This document shows positions 31,247 through 40,184 of a stretch of 57,070 nucleotides of DNA, piece after piece (positions within the stretch are counted from its first letter, which is position 1; the number at the start of each line of letters is the position of its first letter). The stretch comes from JBAYNW01 sp041678605 (GTDB taxonomy: Bacteria; Cyanobacteriota; Vampirovibrionia; Gastranaerophilales; Gastranaerophilaceae), in the NCBI GenBank assembly GCA_041678605.1, contig JBAYNW010000011.1, forward strand, positions 1 through 57,070, given 5' to 3'. The position numbers and the translations under genes were made by a program. The notes below the pieces were generated by a model. It did not search any database, was not told the origin of the DNA, and saw only the letters and a program-made list of their open reading frames with translations.

Positions 31247-32434
31247 ATGAAGAAGATTTGTATCGCCATATTTTTGTTTTTTGCTATTCAGCTGAATTGT
31301 TTCGCACAGAGCGGAATAACTTTTTTGTACATTAACGGCTCAAACAATAATGACGAAAGAATGAAAAACTGGTACGAAAATGGTGTAAAAAGCCTCCATC
31401 CGTACATGAGAAACGAATTTGAACAAAACCCTTTCACCCAAAAATATTTTTTAAAAAACGGACAGTATTATATAAATGAACAACCGACAATTTTTTTCTG
31501 GGGATATAAAAGTCATGACGATTTAAGCTTTGTTGAAAAAAATCTTGCAATTTCAAAGAGTTTCAGCACCTGGTTGGCCTACCAAATCAGATATGCACTT
31601 ACATGTTTTCTCCATGATGCAATTTGGGTTCAAAAATACCACAATATGCTCCCGATTCTTGATGATTTGCACCAAACCATAAAAGCAGAAGCAAAGAAGG
31701 GCAATAAGGTTGTATTATATGGTTATTCCGCGGGAAGTTTTATCACTTATGAATATTTACTCACAAGAATGCCCTATATAAATGTCGTGGATTTTTTTGA
31801 TAAGGTCAAAGTTTCTCAAACAGAGCGGGATTTCGTTGCCAAACATCCGATGAAAAACACCTGTATGGCTGCATTGGGTCAAGAATTGGCAGTTTTCTCC
31901 GCTGCAGGTCATATTGTCCCGAATGATGATGAAAACTCCTTTAAAAAAGATTATATGAATCTGGATAATCTAACTAATGAATACTGTGCCGCTGATAACA
32001 CCGTAAAAGGAATTGTAAATTTTGCAAGTCCTTTGGTGCTTTTTTATTCGGACCTTTCAGACCCGAATTACCAATTAACTTATTATAACCGCTTTTTGTT
32101 CAAGTATATTATAGAAAATGACATGTTTTGGCTAACGGTTAATTACCGTGCGGATCCTCTGGGCTTTCCGGGCGGCAGAAATTTGACAATAGAAGAAATA
32201 GAACAGGCCACCGGTGTAGACATAGAACCTCACGCCGGATTTATCTATGATCAATCCGATACATGGGGCAGAAATAGTGCTTTAGCAACGCACACTTCAT
32301 ACTGGACGACAAGAAGAATCTTCTCAAAAGCCGTTGCAAGAGCATATGAACGTGGGTACAGACATCAGTATGATGACAATTTTAAGCCTAAAACAGTAAA
32401 AAAATATCAGAAAAAATTTAATATAACACCATAA
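31247..32434 (+). CDS. secreted alpha/beta-hydrolase-like protein
   Basis: 395 residues with a cleavable signal peptide (MKKICIAIFLFFAIQLNCFAQS, cut likely after CFA). ITFLYINGSNNND resembles the oxyanion-side strand of lipases and serine hydrolases. VVLYGYSAGSFITYEYL is a clear nucleophile elbow GxSxG with Ser near residue 167. Candidate Asp and His follow (for example in DPLGFPGG and THTSYWT), not proven. The C-terminus is basic. Likely exported or periplasmic, substrate unknown; lipids or esters are guesses. It is one of the predicted leaderless genes. Confidence 0.78.
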   Translation: MKKICIAIFLFFAIQLNCFAQSGITFLYINGSNNNDERMKNWYENGVKSLHPYMRNEFEQNPFTQKYFLKNGQYYINEQPTIFFWGYKSHDDLSFVEKNLAISKSFSTWLAYQIRYALTCFLHDAIWVQKYHNMLPILDDLHQTIKAEAKKGNKVVLYGYSAGSFITYEYLLTRMPYINVVDFFDKVKVSQTERDFVAKHPMKNTCMAALGQELAVFSAAGHIVPNDDENSFKKDYMNLDNLTNEYCAADNTVKGIVNFASPLVLFYSDLSDPNYQLTYYNRFLFKYIIENDMFWLTVNYRADPLGFPGGRNLTIEEIEQATGVDIEPHAGFIYDQSDTWGRNSALATHTSYWTTRRIFSKAVARAYERGYRHQYDDNFKPKTVKKYQKKFNITP

Positions 32435-32528
32435 ATATTGTCAGTAAAACTGCGGACTTTAAAAATGTTTGGTAAAGTTTTATAATAAAGCTATCAAACG
32501 CTTAAATTAAATTTTGTTCCTTGCTTAT

Positions 32529-32544
32529 TCGGGGCAAACCCCGA
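32529..32544 (+). promoter_or_regulatory. hairpin just before the start of 32559
   Basis: TCGGGG pairs with CCCCGA around CAAA, three bases before the AAAGGG ribosome binding site. A TATAAT -10 box lies at about 32481-32486. The stem could control access to the start. Confidence 0.5.
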
Positions 32545-32558
32545 GAAAGGGATAAATT

Positions 32559-33251
32559 ATGAGTAAAGTCTCATCTACCGATTACCCGTCTTATAGCAGC
32601 AGTTCTGTTTCAATTGGAGATTCCAGTGCAAAAACAGGAGTGACAAACGGGGTTCTTTCATCCAGTTATGACATGTCAGGCAATGAAGGAGCCATTTATG
32701 ACTATGCACTAAGTACTCTTGCGAGTATTTTGCCTAAGTTAAATACTTTTGACACAGATACTTTAAGTTCTATCCAATCAGAAGTTAACGCTTACAAAAA
32801 TCAAGGTTTGGATACAATCAATGAAACATACAACCCTATGATTACAAATCTTGAAAACGATATTGCCTCTCGTTTCGGGAATTTGGATAATTCCATATTC
32901 AAGGATGACCTGAGTGATATAGAGTCAGAAAGGGCCGACGCAGTCAGTTCGTTCGCTCAAAATGTGCTCGCAAAACAAAGCGAACTTAAGTCTGATGAAT
33001 TGACCAAAAGGTATGCCCTTGTTGAATTATTGAACGGCTTGGCAAATGACACTTACAGCAATGCTTTGAATACAATAAGTACAGCACTTGGAAGCAGTGC
33101 AAGTGCCAATAGCTATAACAGCGGTCTGTACAAGGCTCTTTCAGATATTGCCGGCACAAACTCAAGTGCAAGCACTACAAGCTCATTGCTTTCAAATCTG
33201 CTGGGGCTTTCCGGTAACTCTTCTTATTCTTCGTTGCTTAATCTTTTATAA
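32559..33251 (+). CDS. Ser/Asn-rich hypothetical protein, 230 residues
   Basis: Not recognised. Residues 1-45 are Ser-rich and low complexity (YPSYSSSSVSIGDSS). Residues about 45-165 are helical with regular Leu/Ile spacing (NTFDTDTLSSIQSEVNAY, DIASRFGNL, ERADAVSSFAQNVLAKQSEL). The C-terminus returns to Ser/Asn/Leu-rich sequence ending SLLNLL. There are no cysteines and no signal peptide. The overall look is that of a secreted or surface structural protein with helical bundle core. It has its own promoter and a strong terminator. Confidence 0.72.
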   Translation: MSKVSSTDYPSYSSSSVSIGDSSAKTGVTNGVLSSSYDMSGNEGAIYDYALSTLASILPKLNTFDTDTLSSIQSEVNAYKNQGLDTINETYNPMITNLENDIASRFGNLDNSIFKDDLSDIESERADAVSSFAQNVLAKQSELKSDELTKRYALVELLNGLANDTYSNALNTISTALGSSASANSYNSGLYKALSDIAGTNSSASTTSSLLSNLLGLSGNSSYSSLLNLL

Positions 33252-33268
33252 AATCAGATGAAGAATTT

Positions 33269-33308
33269 AGGCGGAATTTGTTTTTTAAAAAACAAATTCC
33301 GCCTTTTT
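33269..33308 (+). terminator. loopless 36-bp palindromic terminator
   Basis: AGGCGGAATTTGTTTTTT is followed directly by its reverse complement, then TTTTT. The mnmE -10 box begins five bases later. Confidence 0.9.
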
Positions 33309-33324
33309 ATACTATAATTATCCT

Positions 33325-34719
33325 ATGAACATAATCCAAGAATTTGACACAATTACAGCAATTGCAACCCCGATTGGAACCGGCGGAGTCGGAGTTATAA
33401 GAATTTCCGGTGAAAAAAGTTTTGAAATTGTTGAAAAACTTTTTTCGCAAAAGTTAACTGCGGGGAAAATTCATCACGGCTGGCTTTACGATGGGGACAA
33501 AAAAATTGACGAAGTAATAGTTTTGCCTTTTGAAAATCCTAACAGCTACACAGGTGAAGATGTTGTTGAAATTCAATGCCACGGGGGAGTCAATGTCGTC
33601 AGAAACATTCTGGATTTGGTTTTAAAAAACGGTGCCAGAATGGCTGAGCGTGGAGAATTTACCAAAAGGGCTTTTTTAAATCACAAACTTGATTTGTCTC
33701 AGGCAGAAGCCGTGTGTGATTTAATCCATGCAAAAACCCAAAATTTTGCAATTCAATCAGCAAAAAATTTATCGGGTGTTTTGGCCGAAAAAGTTAAAGA
33801 AATTAAAAAAGATATTTTTGAAGTTTTGTCCAAAATAATTGCGGGAATTGATTTTCCTGAAGATGTAAAAGAGCCTGAGTATGCCTCTTTGCAGCTGGAA
33901 TTTGAAAAATCCATCAAAAAAATTGACGGGATTTTGGCTTGTGCAAAATCCTCAAATGTTTTAAGGCAGGGAATAAAAGTTGCGATTTTGGGCAAGCCTA
34001 ATGTGGGAAAATCTTCACTTTTCAACGCCCTTTTAAGCTTAAATCGTGCCATTGTGACCGATATTGCAGGAACAACCCGAGATGTTTTGACAGAAACGGT
34101 AGATATCGACGGAATTCCGGTTACCCTGATTGATACAGCAGGGATTAGAGAAAGCTCTCAAATCGGGAAGGTCGAAGAAATCGGGATTGAGTTTTCCAAA
34201 CAATCGGCTGAAGATGCTGATTTAATATTGTTCTTGTATGATGCTTCGACCGGGATGAATAAAGATGATAAAATCATTTTAGATTTGATTGGGGACAAAA
34301 AGCACATAATAATAGCAAATAAAGCAGATTTAGGGGTTCAATCAACTACTTCGCACGTCATGCTGAACTCGCTTGAACGACAATGCGATGCTGAAACAAG
34401 TTCAGCAAGACGTATAATTAGTTTATCAACCTTGACCAAGCAGGGGTTTGTTGAATTAAAACAGCAAATAAAGCGGTTTGTGGGTGAAAAATCGATTGAA
34501 GATACGGAATTTATAACAAACAGCAGACAGCAGGACTGCCTTGCAAAATCGAGAGAAAGCTTGGAGCAGGCACTTCTGGCCGCTAAAATAAGAGAACATC
34601 AGGATTTAATTTCAATAGATGTTAAATCGGCACTTTTGCATTTGGACGAAATCACCGGAGAAGTAATTACGGACGATATTTTGAACAATATTTTCGACAA
34701 TTTCTGCATAGGAAAATAA
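33325..34719 (+). CDS. mnmE: tRNA modification GTPase
   Basis: MnmE works with MnmG to modify the wobble uridine of certain tRNAs. 464 residues. The N-terminal folate-binding domain has DTITAIATPIGTGGVGVIRISG and SYTGEDVVEIQCHGG. The inserted G domain has GKPNVGKSSLFN, GTTRD, DTAGIR and NKAD. The C-terminus ends in CIGK, the family's conserved cysteine motif. TATAAT (33313-33318) ends six bases before the ATG, with no Shine-Dalgarno site, so a leaderless mRNA is predicted. Confidence 0.97.
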   Translation: MNIIQEFDTITAIATPIGTGGVGVIRISGEKSFEIVEKLFSQKLTAGKIHHGWLYDGDKKIDEVIVLPFENPNSYTGEDVVEIQCHGGVNVVRNILDLVLKNGARMAERGEFTKRAFLNHKLDLSQAEAVCDLIHAKTQNFAIQSAKNLSGVLAEKVKEIKKDIFEVLSKIIAGIDFPEDVKEPEYASLQLEFEKSIKKIDGILACAKSSNVLRQGIKVAILGKPNVGKSSLFNALLSLNRAIVTDIAGTTRDVLTETVDIDGIPVTLIDTAGIRESSQIGKVEEIGIEFSKQSAEDADLILFLYDASTGMNKDDKIILDLIGDKKHIIIANKADLGVQSTTSHVMLNSLERQCDAETSSARRIISLSTLTKQGFVELKQQIKRFVGEKSIEDTEFITNSRQQDCLAKSRESLEQALLAAKIREHQDLISIDVKSALLHLDEITGEVITDDILNNIFDNFCIGK

Positions 34720-34736
34720 CTACGTTAAACATTATA

Positions 34737-34768
34737 AAAATGGCCGGTTAAAAATAACCGGCCATTTT
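34737..34768. terminator. bidirectional terminator between mnmE and the SLH gene
   Basis: AAAATGGCCGGTTA and TAACCGGCCATTTT form a 14-bp perfect stem around AAAA, with T on both outer sides. Confidence 0.9.
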
Positions 34769-34788
34769 CACTAGGGTTAATGTATATT

Positions 34789-36972
34789 CTATTCGTGACA
34801 ACCAAATGCGATTGTAACTTTTTCTTTTGGATTAACCGCTGAGATTTTTGATCCGTTAGGGTCAACCAGATAGGCAACTTCGTCGCCTGTTGATTGGAAC
34901 AATCCCACAGTACCTGCCAAAGCAGTTCTTGTGAAGTCGATTGGGGCCATGACGGTCGCTTTCGCCGCATCTTGCAAGCTTCTGCCAGATGCACGGAATT
35001 GGCCTTGAAGTAATTCACCCGAAGCGATACCGACACCACCTGAAACGCTTTCAAACGCATTGCCGGCACTGGCAATCATACCGCCGATAGTTCTGCCGGT
35101 AGTACCAACCAGTCCTCCCACCCATGTGAATGGGGCAGAAACGATTCTTGAGACAATGTTTTGAGTTCTTGCACAATTGATTTGTGCAGTCAGTATTTGT
35201 TTAGGTAAGTCACATTTGCAGCCGTCGCAGCTTTCAATGTTTGTGAATGCTAATTTCAAAGCACCCTTTTCGCATCCTGAAGGTCTTATAACTTCAACGA
35301 TTTTACCGTTGACTCTTGAACCGCATGGATAGCATTTGCCGTTGATAGTGACTTCTTCGGTTGTAGTTGTAGCGAACTGGTCCCCGACATTGGAAGACTT
35401 AGCATTAATTTCATCTAAGAACGTCAATTTTAATGTCGGAATTTTTACCATTTCGTCATTTTCCATATAGGCTTTTTTCGGGCAGCATGGGTCTGCAGGC
35501 TTAGGGCAAGCACATGCTGTTGCAGGGTTTTTATCATAACCCAGTGCTATACGTGTGTTTTGAAGCATATCAGCAACTTCTGCTCTTGAAGCATCTTTGC
35601 AAGGGTCTATTGTATTAGGACTTTGACTGGTTTTTAAAGCACCTGACTGAAGAGCCTTTGCAACCGGAATTTGTGCCCAATTTGGAACTTGACTTCCGTC
35701 ACAGTATTGGCCTAAGATTTGTTGTGCTTGTGTGCAGTTCATATCACAGTTGATGCCATGAGCCATTGCTGTCAGGGCTTCTACACGAGACACAGGTTTT
35801 TTAGGTTTGAACATTTTGTTCGGATATCCGCACATAATGCCCTCTTCAACCGCTTTTGCGATTAAAGAATTAGCCCAATGGCTTCTTGGCACATCCTTAA
35901 ACATATTTTTGGATAATAATCCGGAACAGTTCAAGTTGTAACCTTTAACCATCATCGTCGCAAACTCTGCACGAGATACACATCTATCAGGCTTAAACAT
36001 TCTATCAGGATAGCCGACAACAATATCGTTCATCGCAAGTTTGTCTATTGGACAAGCAGCCCAGTAGTTATCAGGAACATCAGGGAACGCATTCACCAAA
36101 GGTGCTGCCGCTCCTGTGCACCCGCATCCGCATTGTGTCCCTGCAATGTTTGCTTCAAAAGGGACAAATGATTGTTTTAATGCGTCTATTGAATTACTTG
36201 TTTGGATTGTGATAGGACAAGAATCCATGCAGTGGCAATCTCTGCTCACTACGGCTCCGCCATCACAGCCACATCCGTATCCGCAGCTTCCCAATGGAGC
36301 CGCAAAGCCTGTTATGGGGATAGCTTCATTAGCACAGCCACATGCTGCACCTGTAATTATTGGCAGACTATTACAACCACAACCACTGCCGCAAGTTGTC
36401 GCACGATTGACTAAAGCACCGCCACCGCAGCCACATGCCGCACCTGTCATGCCATAGCCTCCACAACCGCCATTGCAACCGCACGCTGCACCTGTCAATT
36501 GGCCGAGTCCTGCAACCGCTACTCCTGCATTCGCCATGCCTAATGCATCACATCTGTCCAGGCACCAGGCTGTTTCTGTTGAGTAAATTGCATTCGATTG
36601 CTCCCCTGTGTAATTGTTTGTGCCGTAAATTGCATTTGGATAAGCATAAACTTGCTTCATATCCAAATCTTTACAACTTGTACTCGGGCAAGTTGCACAT
36701 GCCGGCACTGAAGGTTTGCAAGGTGTTGCACAACCGCAAGCCGGTGCGGAATCACATCCGCAGGCAGGTGCACAGTCACAGCCGGACGGAGTACATGGAT
36801 TACAATTACAGTTGCAATCAGTCTTTCCGCATTTCGGGCATGCTGCCGGTGCAACAGTCATTTGACCGCTGTTACAACCGGAAATCGGGCAGGCTGCCAT
36901 TGCATTTGAGAATGAACACGTTGCTATTCCAACGGCAATTGCAGCTGCCACAGTAAGTTTTCTAATCGTCAT
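34789..36972 (-). CDS. exported Cys-rich S-layer-homology protein
   Basis: 727 residues with a signal peptide (cut likely after SNAMA). Residues about 27-290 are extraordinarily rich in Cys and Gly: about 40 cysteines, with clusters such as CNCNCNPC and repeats of the type GAACGC-xGG. Residues about 290-480 hold two good SLH domains (FPDVPDNYWA...VSRAEFATMM; FKDVPRSHWA...VSRVEALTAM) and a degenerate third. Residues about 505-600 form a beta-rich domain (LKLTFLDEINAKSS...GSRVNGKIVEV). A Gly/Ala-rich helical tail follows. SLH domains usually anchor to cell-wall polymers. AAGGAGGT precedes the ATG. Probably an abundant envelope protein, disulfide- or metal-rich. Confidence 0.88.
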   Translation of the reverse strand: MTIRKLTVAAAIAVGIATCSFSNAMAACPISGCNSGQMTVAPAACPKCGKTDCNCNCNPCTPSGCDCAPACGCDSAPACGCATPCKPSVPACATCPSTSCKDLDMKQVYAYPNAIYGTNNYTGEQSNAIYSTETAWCLDRCDALGMANAGVAVAGLGQLTGAACGCNGGCGGYGMTGAACGCGGGALVNRATTCGSGCGCNSLPIITGAACGCANEAIPITGFAAPLGSCGYGCGCDGGAVVSRDCHCMDSCPITIQTSNSIDALKQSFVPFEANIAGTQCGCGCTGAAAPLVNAFPDVPDNYWAACPIDKLAMNDIVVGYPDRMFKPDRCVSRAEFATMMVKGYNLNCSGLLSKNMFKDVPRSHWANSLIAKAVEEGIMCGYPNKMFKPKKPVSRVEALTAMAHGINCDMNCTQAQQILGQYCDGSQVPNWAQIPVAKALQSGALKTSQSPNTIDPCKDASRAEVADMLQNTRIALGYDKNPATACACPKPADPCCPKKAYMENDEMVKIPTLKLTFLDEINAKSSNVGDQFATTTTEEVTINGKCYPCGSRVNGKIVEVIRPSGCEKGALKLAFTNIESCDGCKCDLPKQILTAQINCARTQNIVSRIVSAPFTWVGGLVGTTGRTIGGMIASAGNAFESVSGGVGIASGELLQGQFRASGRSLQDAAKATVMAPIDFTRTALAGTVGLFQSTGDEVAYLVDPNGSKISAVNPKEKVTIAFGCHE

Positions 36973-37132
36973 TTTTACCTCCTTGTGTTTACTCGAGGTT
37001 AATTTAAAAACCTCATAACCTCATAAAGTTTTAAAAAACCAAACTCGTACAATGATTATGTAATCTAAAGACAATAGTAAACATTACCAAAAAAGGTTAT
37101 CTGCCTAGGCTATTTGAAAAATGAATCGAAGA

Positions 37133-37162
37133 AGAAGGCGATTTGCATAGCAAAATCGCCTC
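37133..37162 (-). terminator. terminator of rseP
   Basis: GAGGCGATTTTGC pairs with GCAAATCGCCTTC with one bulge, 26 nt beyond the rseP stop on the minus strand. Confidence 0.65.
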
Positions 37163-37187
37163 TGCTCATCACTCACTGCTTGGCAAC

Positions 37188-38567
37188 TTAAAACTTTTTC
37201 GTAATCAGTCCGAAAATATCATTAAAGATGACAAAAAACATAAGCAAAATTAAAAACCAAAATCCGGCGTTGCCGATTTTGTCGATAACTTTTTCATCAA
37301 TAGGCTTGCCCCGAAGCTTTTCAATAATTAAAAACATTATATGCCCACCGTCAAGAGCCGGTATAGGAAGGAAATTTACAATCGCCAAATCCATTGAAAT
37401 AATTGCAATCAGCAGCAGTCCTGAAAAAATACCGTTGTTATCTATAACATCCCCGCCGACTTTTGTTATTGCAACAATTCCGTGTAAGTCTTTCAATGGC
37501 ACCTGACCGGTAACAATCTGGTATAAACCGTATAACATCATATACGTATTATCATAAAGAAAATTCGAACCGGCCGTTAAAACAGACTTTGGTGTTTTAG
37601 TCGGAATCAGAATTTCTTTTGCCTCAAGTTTAATTCCTATGAGTCCTTTTTTATTCGCCAAAACCGAATTGAGGGCAATAATTTTGTTGTTTCTTTCAAC
37701 TTTTATGTAAATGGGTCTTGAGTTATCTGAAATAGCATAGGAAACATCCTTTAGCGTGCACTTTCCATCAGAAACATAGTAAGATTTACCCTTTAATTCG
37801 TCACGAATCTTCTTTTGAGATTCACTCAGTGCTGCCCAAGAATTCTTATATTTTTTCATCCCCTTCAATACTTTTTTATCAATCACAACAGGGGCTTCAA
37901 GCTGTTGTTCCGGTAATTTAACGGCAACGCCCTCGGGTATAATTTCATCTTTCATCATTGCGGGGTTAAGCTTTTTCAATTTAATAAAGTTATCAATCGC
38001 CATACCTTCATCAATTTTTCCGTCGTCCGTTTTGCTCAGTTGAATAAACTTAAGCAAAAAATAAGTATTATCAATTTTTGTTCCGTTTATCTCAACAATT
38101 TTGTCCTTTTTATGAATCCCGCTCTGCCATATACTTTCTTGAACATCTCCGGCTTTGGGTGCAATAATATCATTTACATAAATATCATATTTTCCCGATG
38201 GCATATGTCCCCACAGGGCTGCGGTTAAAAATACAAAAACAAAGGCACAAACAATATTGGCAAAAACCCCTGCCGAAACAACTATTGCACGCTGATAAAT
38301 CGGCCTGTTTAAAAATCTTTCGGGAGAATCTTGCGAAAGTTCGCAATCTTTTTCGTCATCGGGAAATGCTACATAACCGCCCAATAAAAATGCATGAATA
38401 AGAATTTTTGTATCGCCCCACTGTGTTTCGTATAAAGTAGGACCGATAGGCAAGCCAAATCCGAATTTTTCAACTTTTATCCCAAAAAGTCTTGCCGCTA
38501 AAAAATGTCCCGCTTCATGAACTAAAATCAAAACACTTAATAACAATAACATTATGATGATGGACAT
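37188..38567 (-). CDS. rseP: RseP-type site-2 zinc metalloprotease
   Basis: A membrane-embedded protease that cleaves within membrane helices, for example anti-sigma factors or leftover signal peptides. 459 residues. HEAGH lies in the first membrane helix (about residue 16), and the second catalytic block is NFLPIPALDGGHIMF with the conserved Asp. A PDZ-like region with DKIVEINGTKI lies near residue 155, and the middle (about residues 170-330) is longer than usual. I start at 38567, where GAGGAGAAAA precedes the ATG; an upstream in-frame ATG at 38603 has no such site. Confidence 0.92.
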   Translation of the reverse strand: MSIIIMLLLLSVLILVHEAGHFLAARLFGIKVEKFGFGLPIGPTLYETQWGDTKILIHAFLLGGYVAFPDDEKDCELSQDSPERFLNRPIYQRAIVVSAGVFANIVCAFVFVFLTAALWGHMPSGKYDIYVNDIIAPKAGDVQESIWQSGIHKKDKIVEINGTKIDNTYFLLKFIQLSKTDDGKIDEGMAIDNFIKLKKLNPAMMKDEIIPEGVAVKLPEQQLEAPVVIDKKVLKGMKKYKNSWAALSESQKKIRDELKGKSYYVSDGKCTLKDVSYAISDNSRPIYIKVERNNKIIALNSVLANKKGLIGIKLEAKEILIPTKTPKSVLTAGSNFLYDNTYMMLYGLYQIVTGQVPLKDLHGIVAITKVGGDVIDNNGIFSGLLLIAIISMDLAIVNFLPIPALDGGHIMFLIIEKLRGKPIDEKVIDKIGNAGFWFLILLMFFVIFNDIFGLITKKF

Positions 38568-38630
38568 TTTTTCTCCTCTGTTCCTCTTAATATATTCTAC
38601 CATGCAAATACTTATTGTATAATAAAACGT

Positions 38631-39284
38631 ATGAAAAACTTTCTGACAAACCTTCTAGACTGGATATACAAGAAAAAGTGTTATTTCTGCGGGAGTTCCG
38701 GAGAATGTTTAAAAATGTGTTCAAAATGCTATGACGAAATGGAATACCTTTCGACCGACGAGGACAGGGAATTTTTGGATATACACATATACTGTGCGGG
38801 AGTCTATGAAAAGAATTTGCAAAAACTAATCCGTGGATTGAAATATCATAGACAAAGAGATTTGGCATATTTTCAGGCAAAATTTATGTATGAATACTGG
38901 GAAAAAATTCCTAATAAAAAAGATTTTTATCAGGTTGTGGCGGTTCCGCTTTTTAAAGAGCGGGAAAAAAGCAGAAAATATAATCACATGGCACTTGTCG
39001 CCGAAGAATTCTGCAAGTTGAGCGGGTACGAAATAAACACTGAGCTTGTAAAAAGAGTGAAAGATACCAAACCTCAATACAAATTAAACAAAGCACAAAG
39101 AATGGAAAATCTGGCAAACGCTTTTAAAATAAATAAAAATAGCCTTTCGAAGGGGGATATTTTACTCATCGACGACATTTGTACAACAGGTTCGACTTTC
39201 GAAAATATAATAATTGAACTCAAAAAAAACGACATCAATAACATTGTGTGTTTTGCGACAACAACGCCAATCGGGGAACGTTAA
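38631..39284 (+). CDS. ComF-family phosphoribosyltransferase-like protein
   Basis: 217 residues. An N-terminal zinc finger with CYFCG and CSKC is followed by a phosphoribosyltransferase fold with the PRPP loop ILLIDDICTTGST near residue 185, and the family's YNHMALVAEEF and KRVKDTKPQYKL(N) blocks. ComF proteins act in DNA uptake or recombination in some bacteria; here no other competence gene is adjacent. TATAAT (38618-38623) ends seven bases before the ATG, predicting a leaderless mRNA. It diverges from rseP. Confidence 0.9.
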   Translation: MKNFLTNLLDWIYKKKCYFCGSSGECLKMCSKCYDEMEYLSTDEDREFLDIHIYCAGVYEKNLQKLIRGLKYHRQRDLAYFQAKFMYEYWEKIPNKKDFYQVVAVPLFKEREKSRKYNHMALVAEEFCKLSGYEINTELVKRVKDTKPQYKLNKAQRMENLANAFKINKNSLSKGDILLIDDICTTGSTFENIIIELKKNDINNIVCFATTTPIGER

Positions 39285-39308
39285 ACGGTAAAGGGTGAAT
39301 GGAAAGAT

Positions 39309-39620
39309 ATGATTTTAAACGAATTCGCTAAATATTTGCAGGATAATGAGCAGGAAATAATTAAAAAGAAGTCCTGCACCAGCTTGCTGGGGGCATGGGT
39401 TAAATCTGTGCTTGAAAGAAAGCCGAAAACCAACGTGGAAAAGATTATTCATGCTGAAATTACCCTTGCCAAAAACAAGGCCGAAGATTATCTGCTCGTA
39501 GCTAAGTCGGAAAGCGGAAGAGTTTTAACCAAAGCACTTTATAATTTTGCACTAAGTTATGAACAATATGTTCTCAAAAAATGGCTTCAAGACAAGAAAC
39601 CAAGCGACTTCTGCCGGTAA
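39309..39620 (+). CDS. hypothetical protein, 103 residues, downstream of the ComF-like gene
   Basis: Not recognised. Helical and basic by eye (EFAKYLQDNEQEIIKKK, AWVKSVLERKPKTN, ITLAKNKAEDYLLVAK), with two cysteines. It starts 25 nt after the ComF-like gene, so the two are probably co-transcribed; a weak GGAAAG lies before the ATG. No membrane segment or signal. Confidence 0.65.
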   Translation: MILNEFAKYLQDNEQEIIKKKSCTSLLGAWVKSVLERKPKTNVEKIIHAEITLAKNKAEDYLLVAKSESGRVLTKALYNFALSYEQYVLKKWLQDKKPSDFCR

Positions 39621-39726
39621 AATAATTATGTATTTTTGTAACAAAAGTGGTGTTTGCTGAAATCGGAGGCTTTAAAAATTTTTTATATATATGTAAGTGA
39701 CACGAAGATGTTTAAGGAGAATTTTT

Positions 39727-40110
39727 ATGGACTTCACTACTTTTATGTTCTCAGCAAATAATTCAGCAGCCGAATTTTTTTCAAGTCTGGACTCAGAAAC
39801 AGGACTTCTTTCAAACAAAAATGACTCGGAAAATGTCGGCAGTATATTGTCAAATCCAAATAATGACGGCGGATTAGACGCTTTTGGAGGTAAGGATTTC
39901 TTCGGAAACCCTGACTGTTCAAATATGGACGAAAATTTTTTCGCAGATGCGTCAGCTGAAACAGTTGGTTCACTTGCATGTGCTTCCGCAGAAACAATTG
40001 GTTCGCTTGCCTGCAACTCTGCTGAAACAATAGGCTCCGTTGCCTGTGCAAGCGTAGGCTCCGATGCCGGAGCTTCTTGCGGCGGCGGTTCTTTCAGTTC
40101 AGTCTGTTAA
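39727..40110 (+). CDS. small protein with periodic Cys repeats (RiPP-precursor-like)
   Basis: 127 residues, with AAGGAGAA 6 nt before the ATG. The first half is Ser/Asn/Phe/Asp-rich. From residue 75 there are three near-identical 11-residue units of the type ASAETIGSLAC, then a variant ASVGSDAGASC and a 9-residue end GGGSFSSVC. The cysteines fall at residues 85, 96, 107, 118 and 127. The 33-bp units are at 39949-40080. Regular Cys spacing with Ser/Thr donors recalls ranthipeptide or sactipeptide precursors, but no modifying enzyme is adjacent. A structural repeat protein is equally possible. Confidence 0.75.
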   Translation: MDFTTFMFSANNSAAEFFSSLDSETGLLSNKNDSENVGSILSNPNNDGGLDAFGGKDFFGNPDCSNMDENFFADASAETVGSLACASAETIGSLACNSAETIGSVACASVGSDAGASCGGGSFSSVC

Positions 40111-40184
40111 AGAGGATGCGGAAAAAGTCTAAAAATGACAATTTTTAGAACTTTTTCAAATCCGACCTTAGAAGTGCTAAATCC
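40111..40184. repeat. 74-bp MITE-like hairpin element, copy 2
   Basis: Same element as 4507-4580, 36 kb away, with a single mismatch (ACCTTAG instead of ACCTAAG). It begins on the base after the stop codon of the Cys-periodic gene. Confidence 0.9.

Noticed and set aside
34725..36956. Frames opposite the SLH gene, up to 173 codons
   Set aside because: They mirror the Cys/Gly-rich coding sequence and lack starts with ribosome binding sites; the minus-strand gene has signal peptide and domains.
39743..40051. Minus-strand frame opposite the Cys-periodic gene
   Set aside because: The plus frame has AAGGAGAA and an 11-residue periodicity; the opposite frame only mirrors it.
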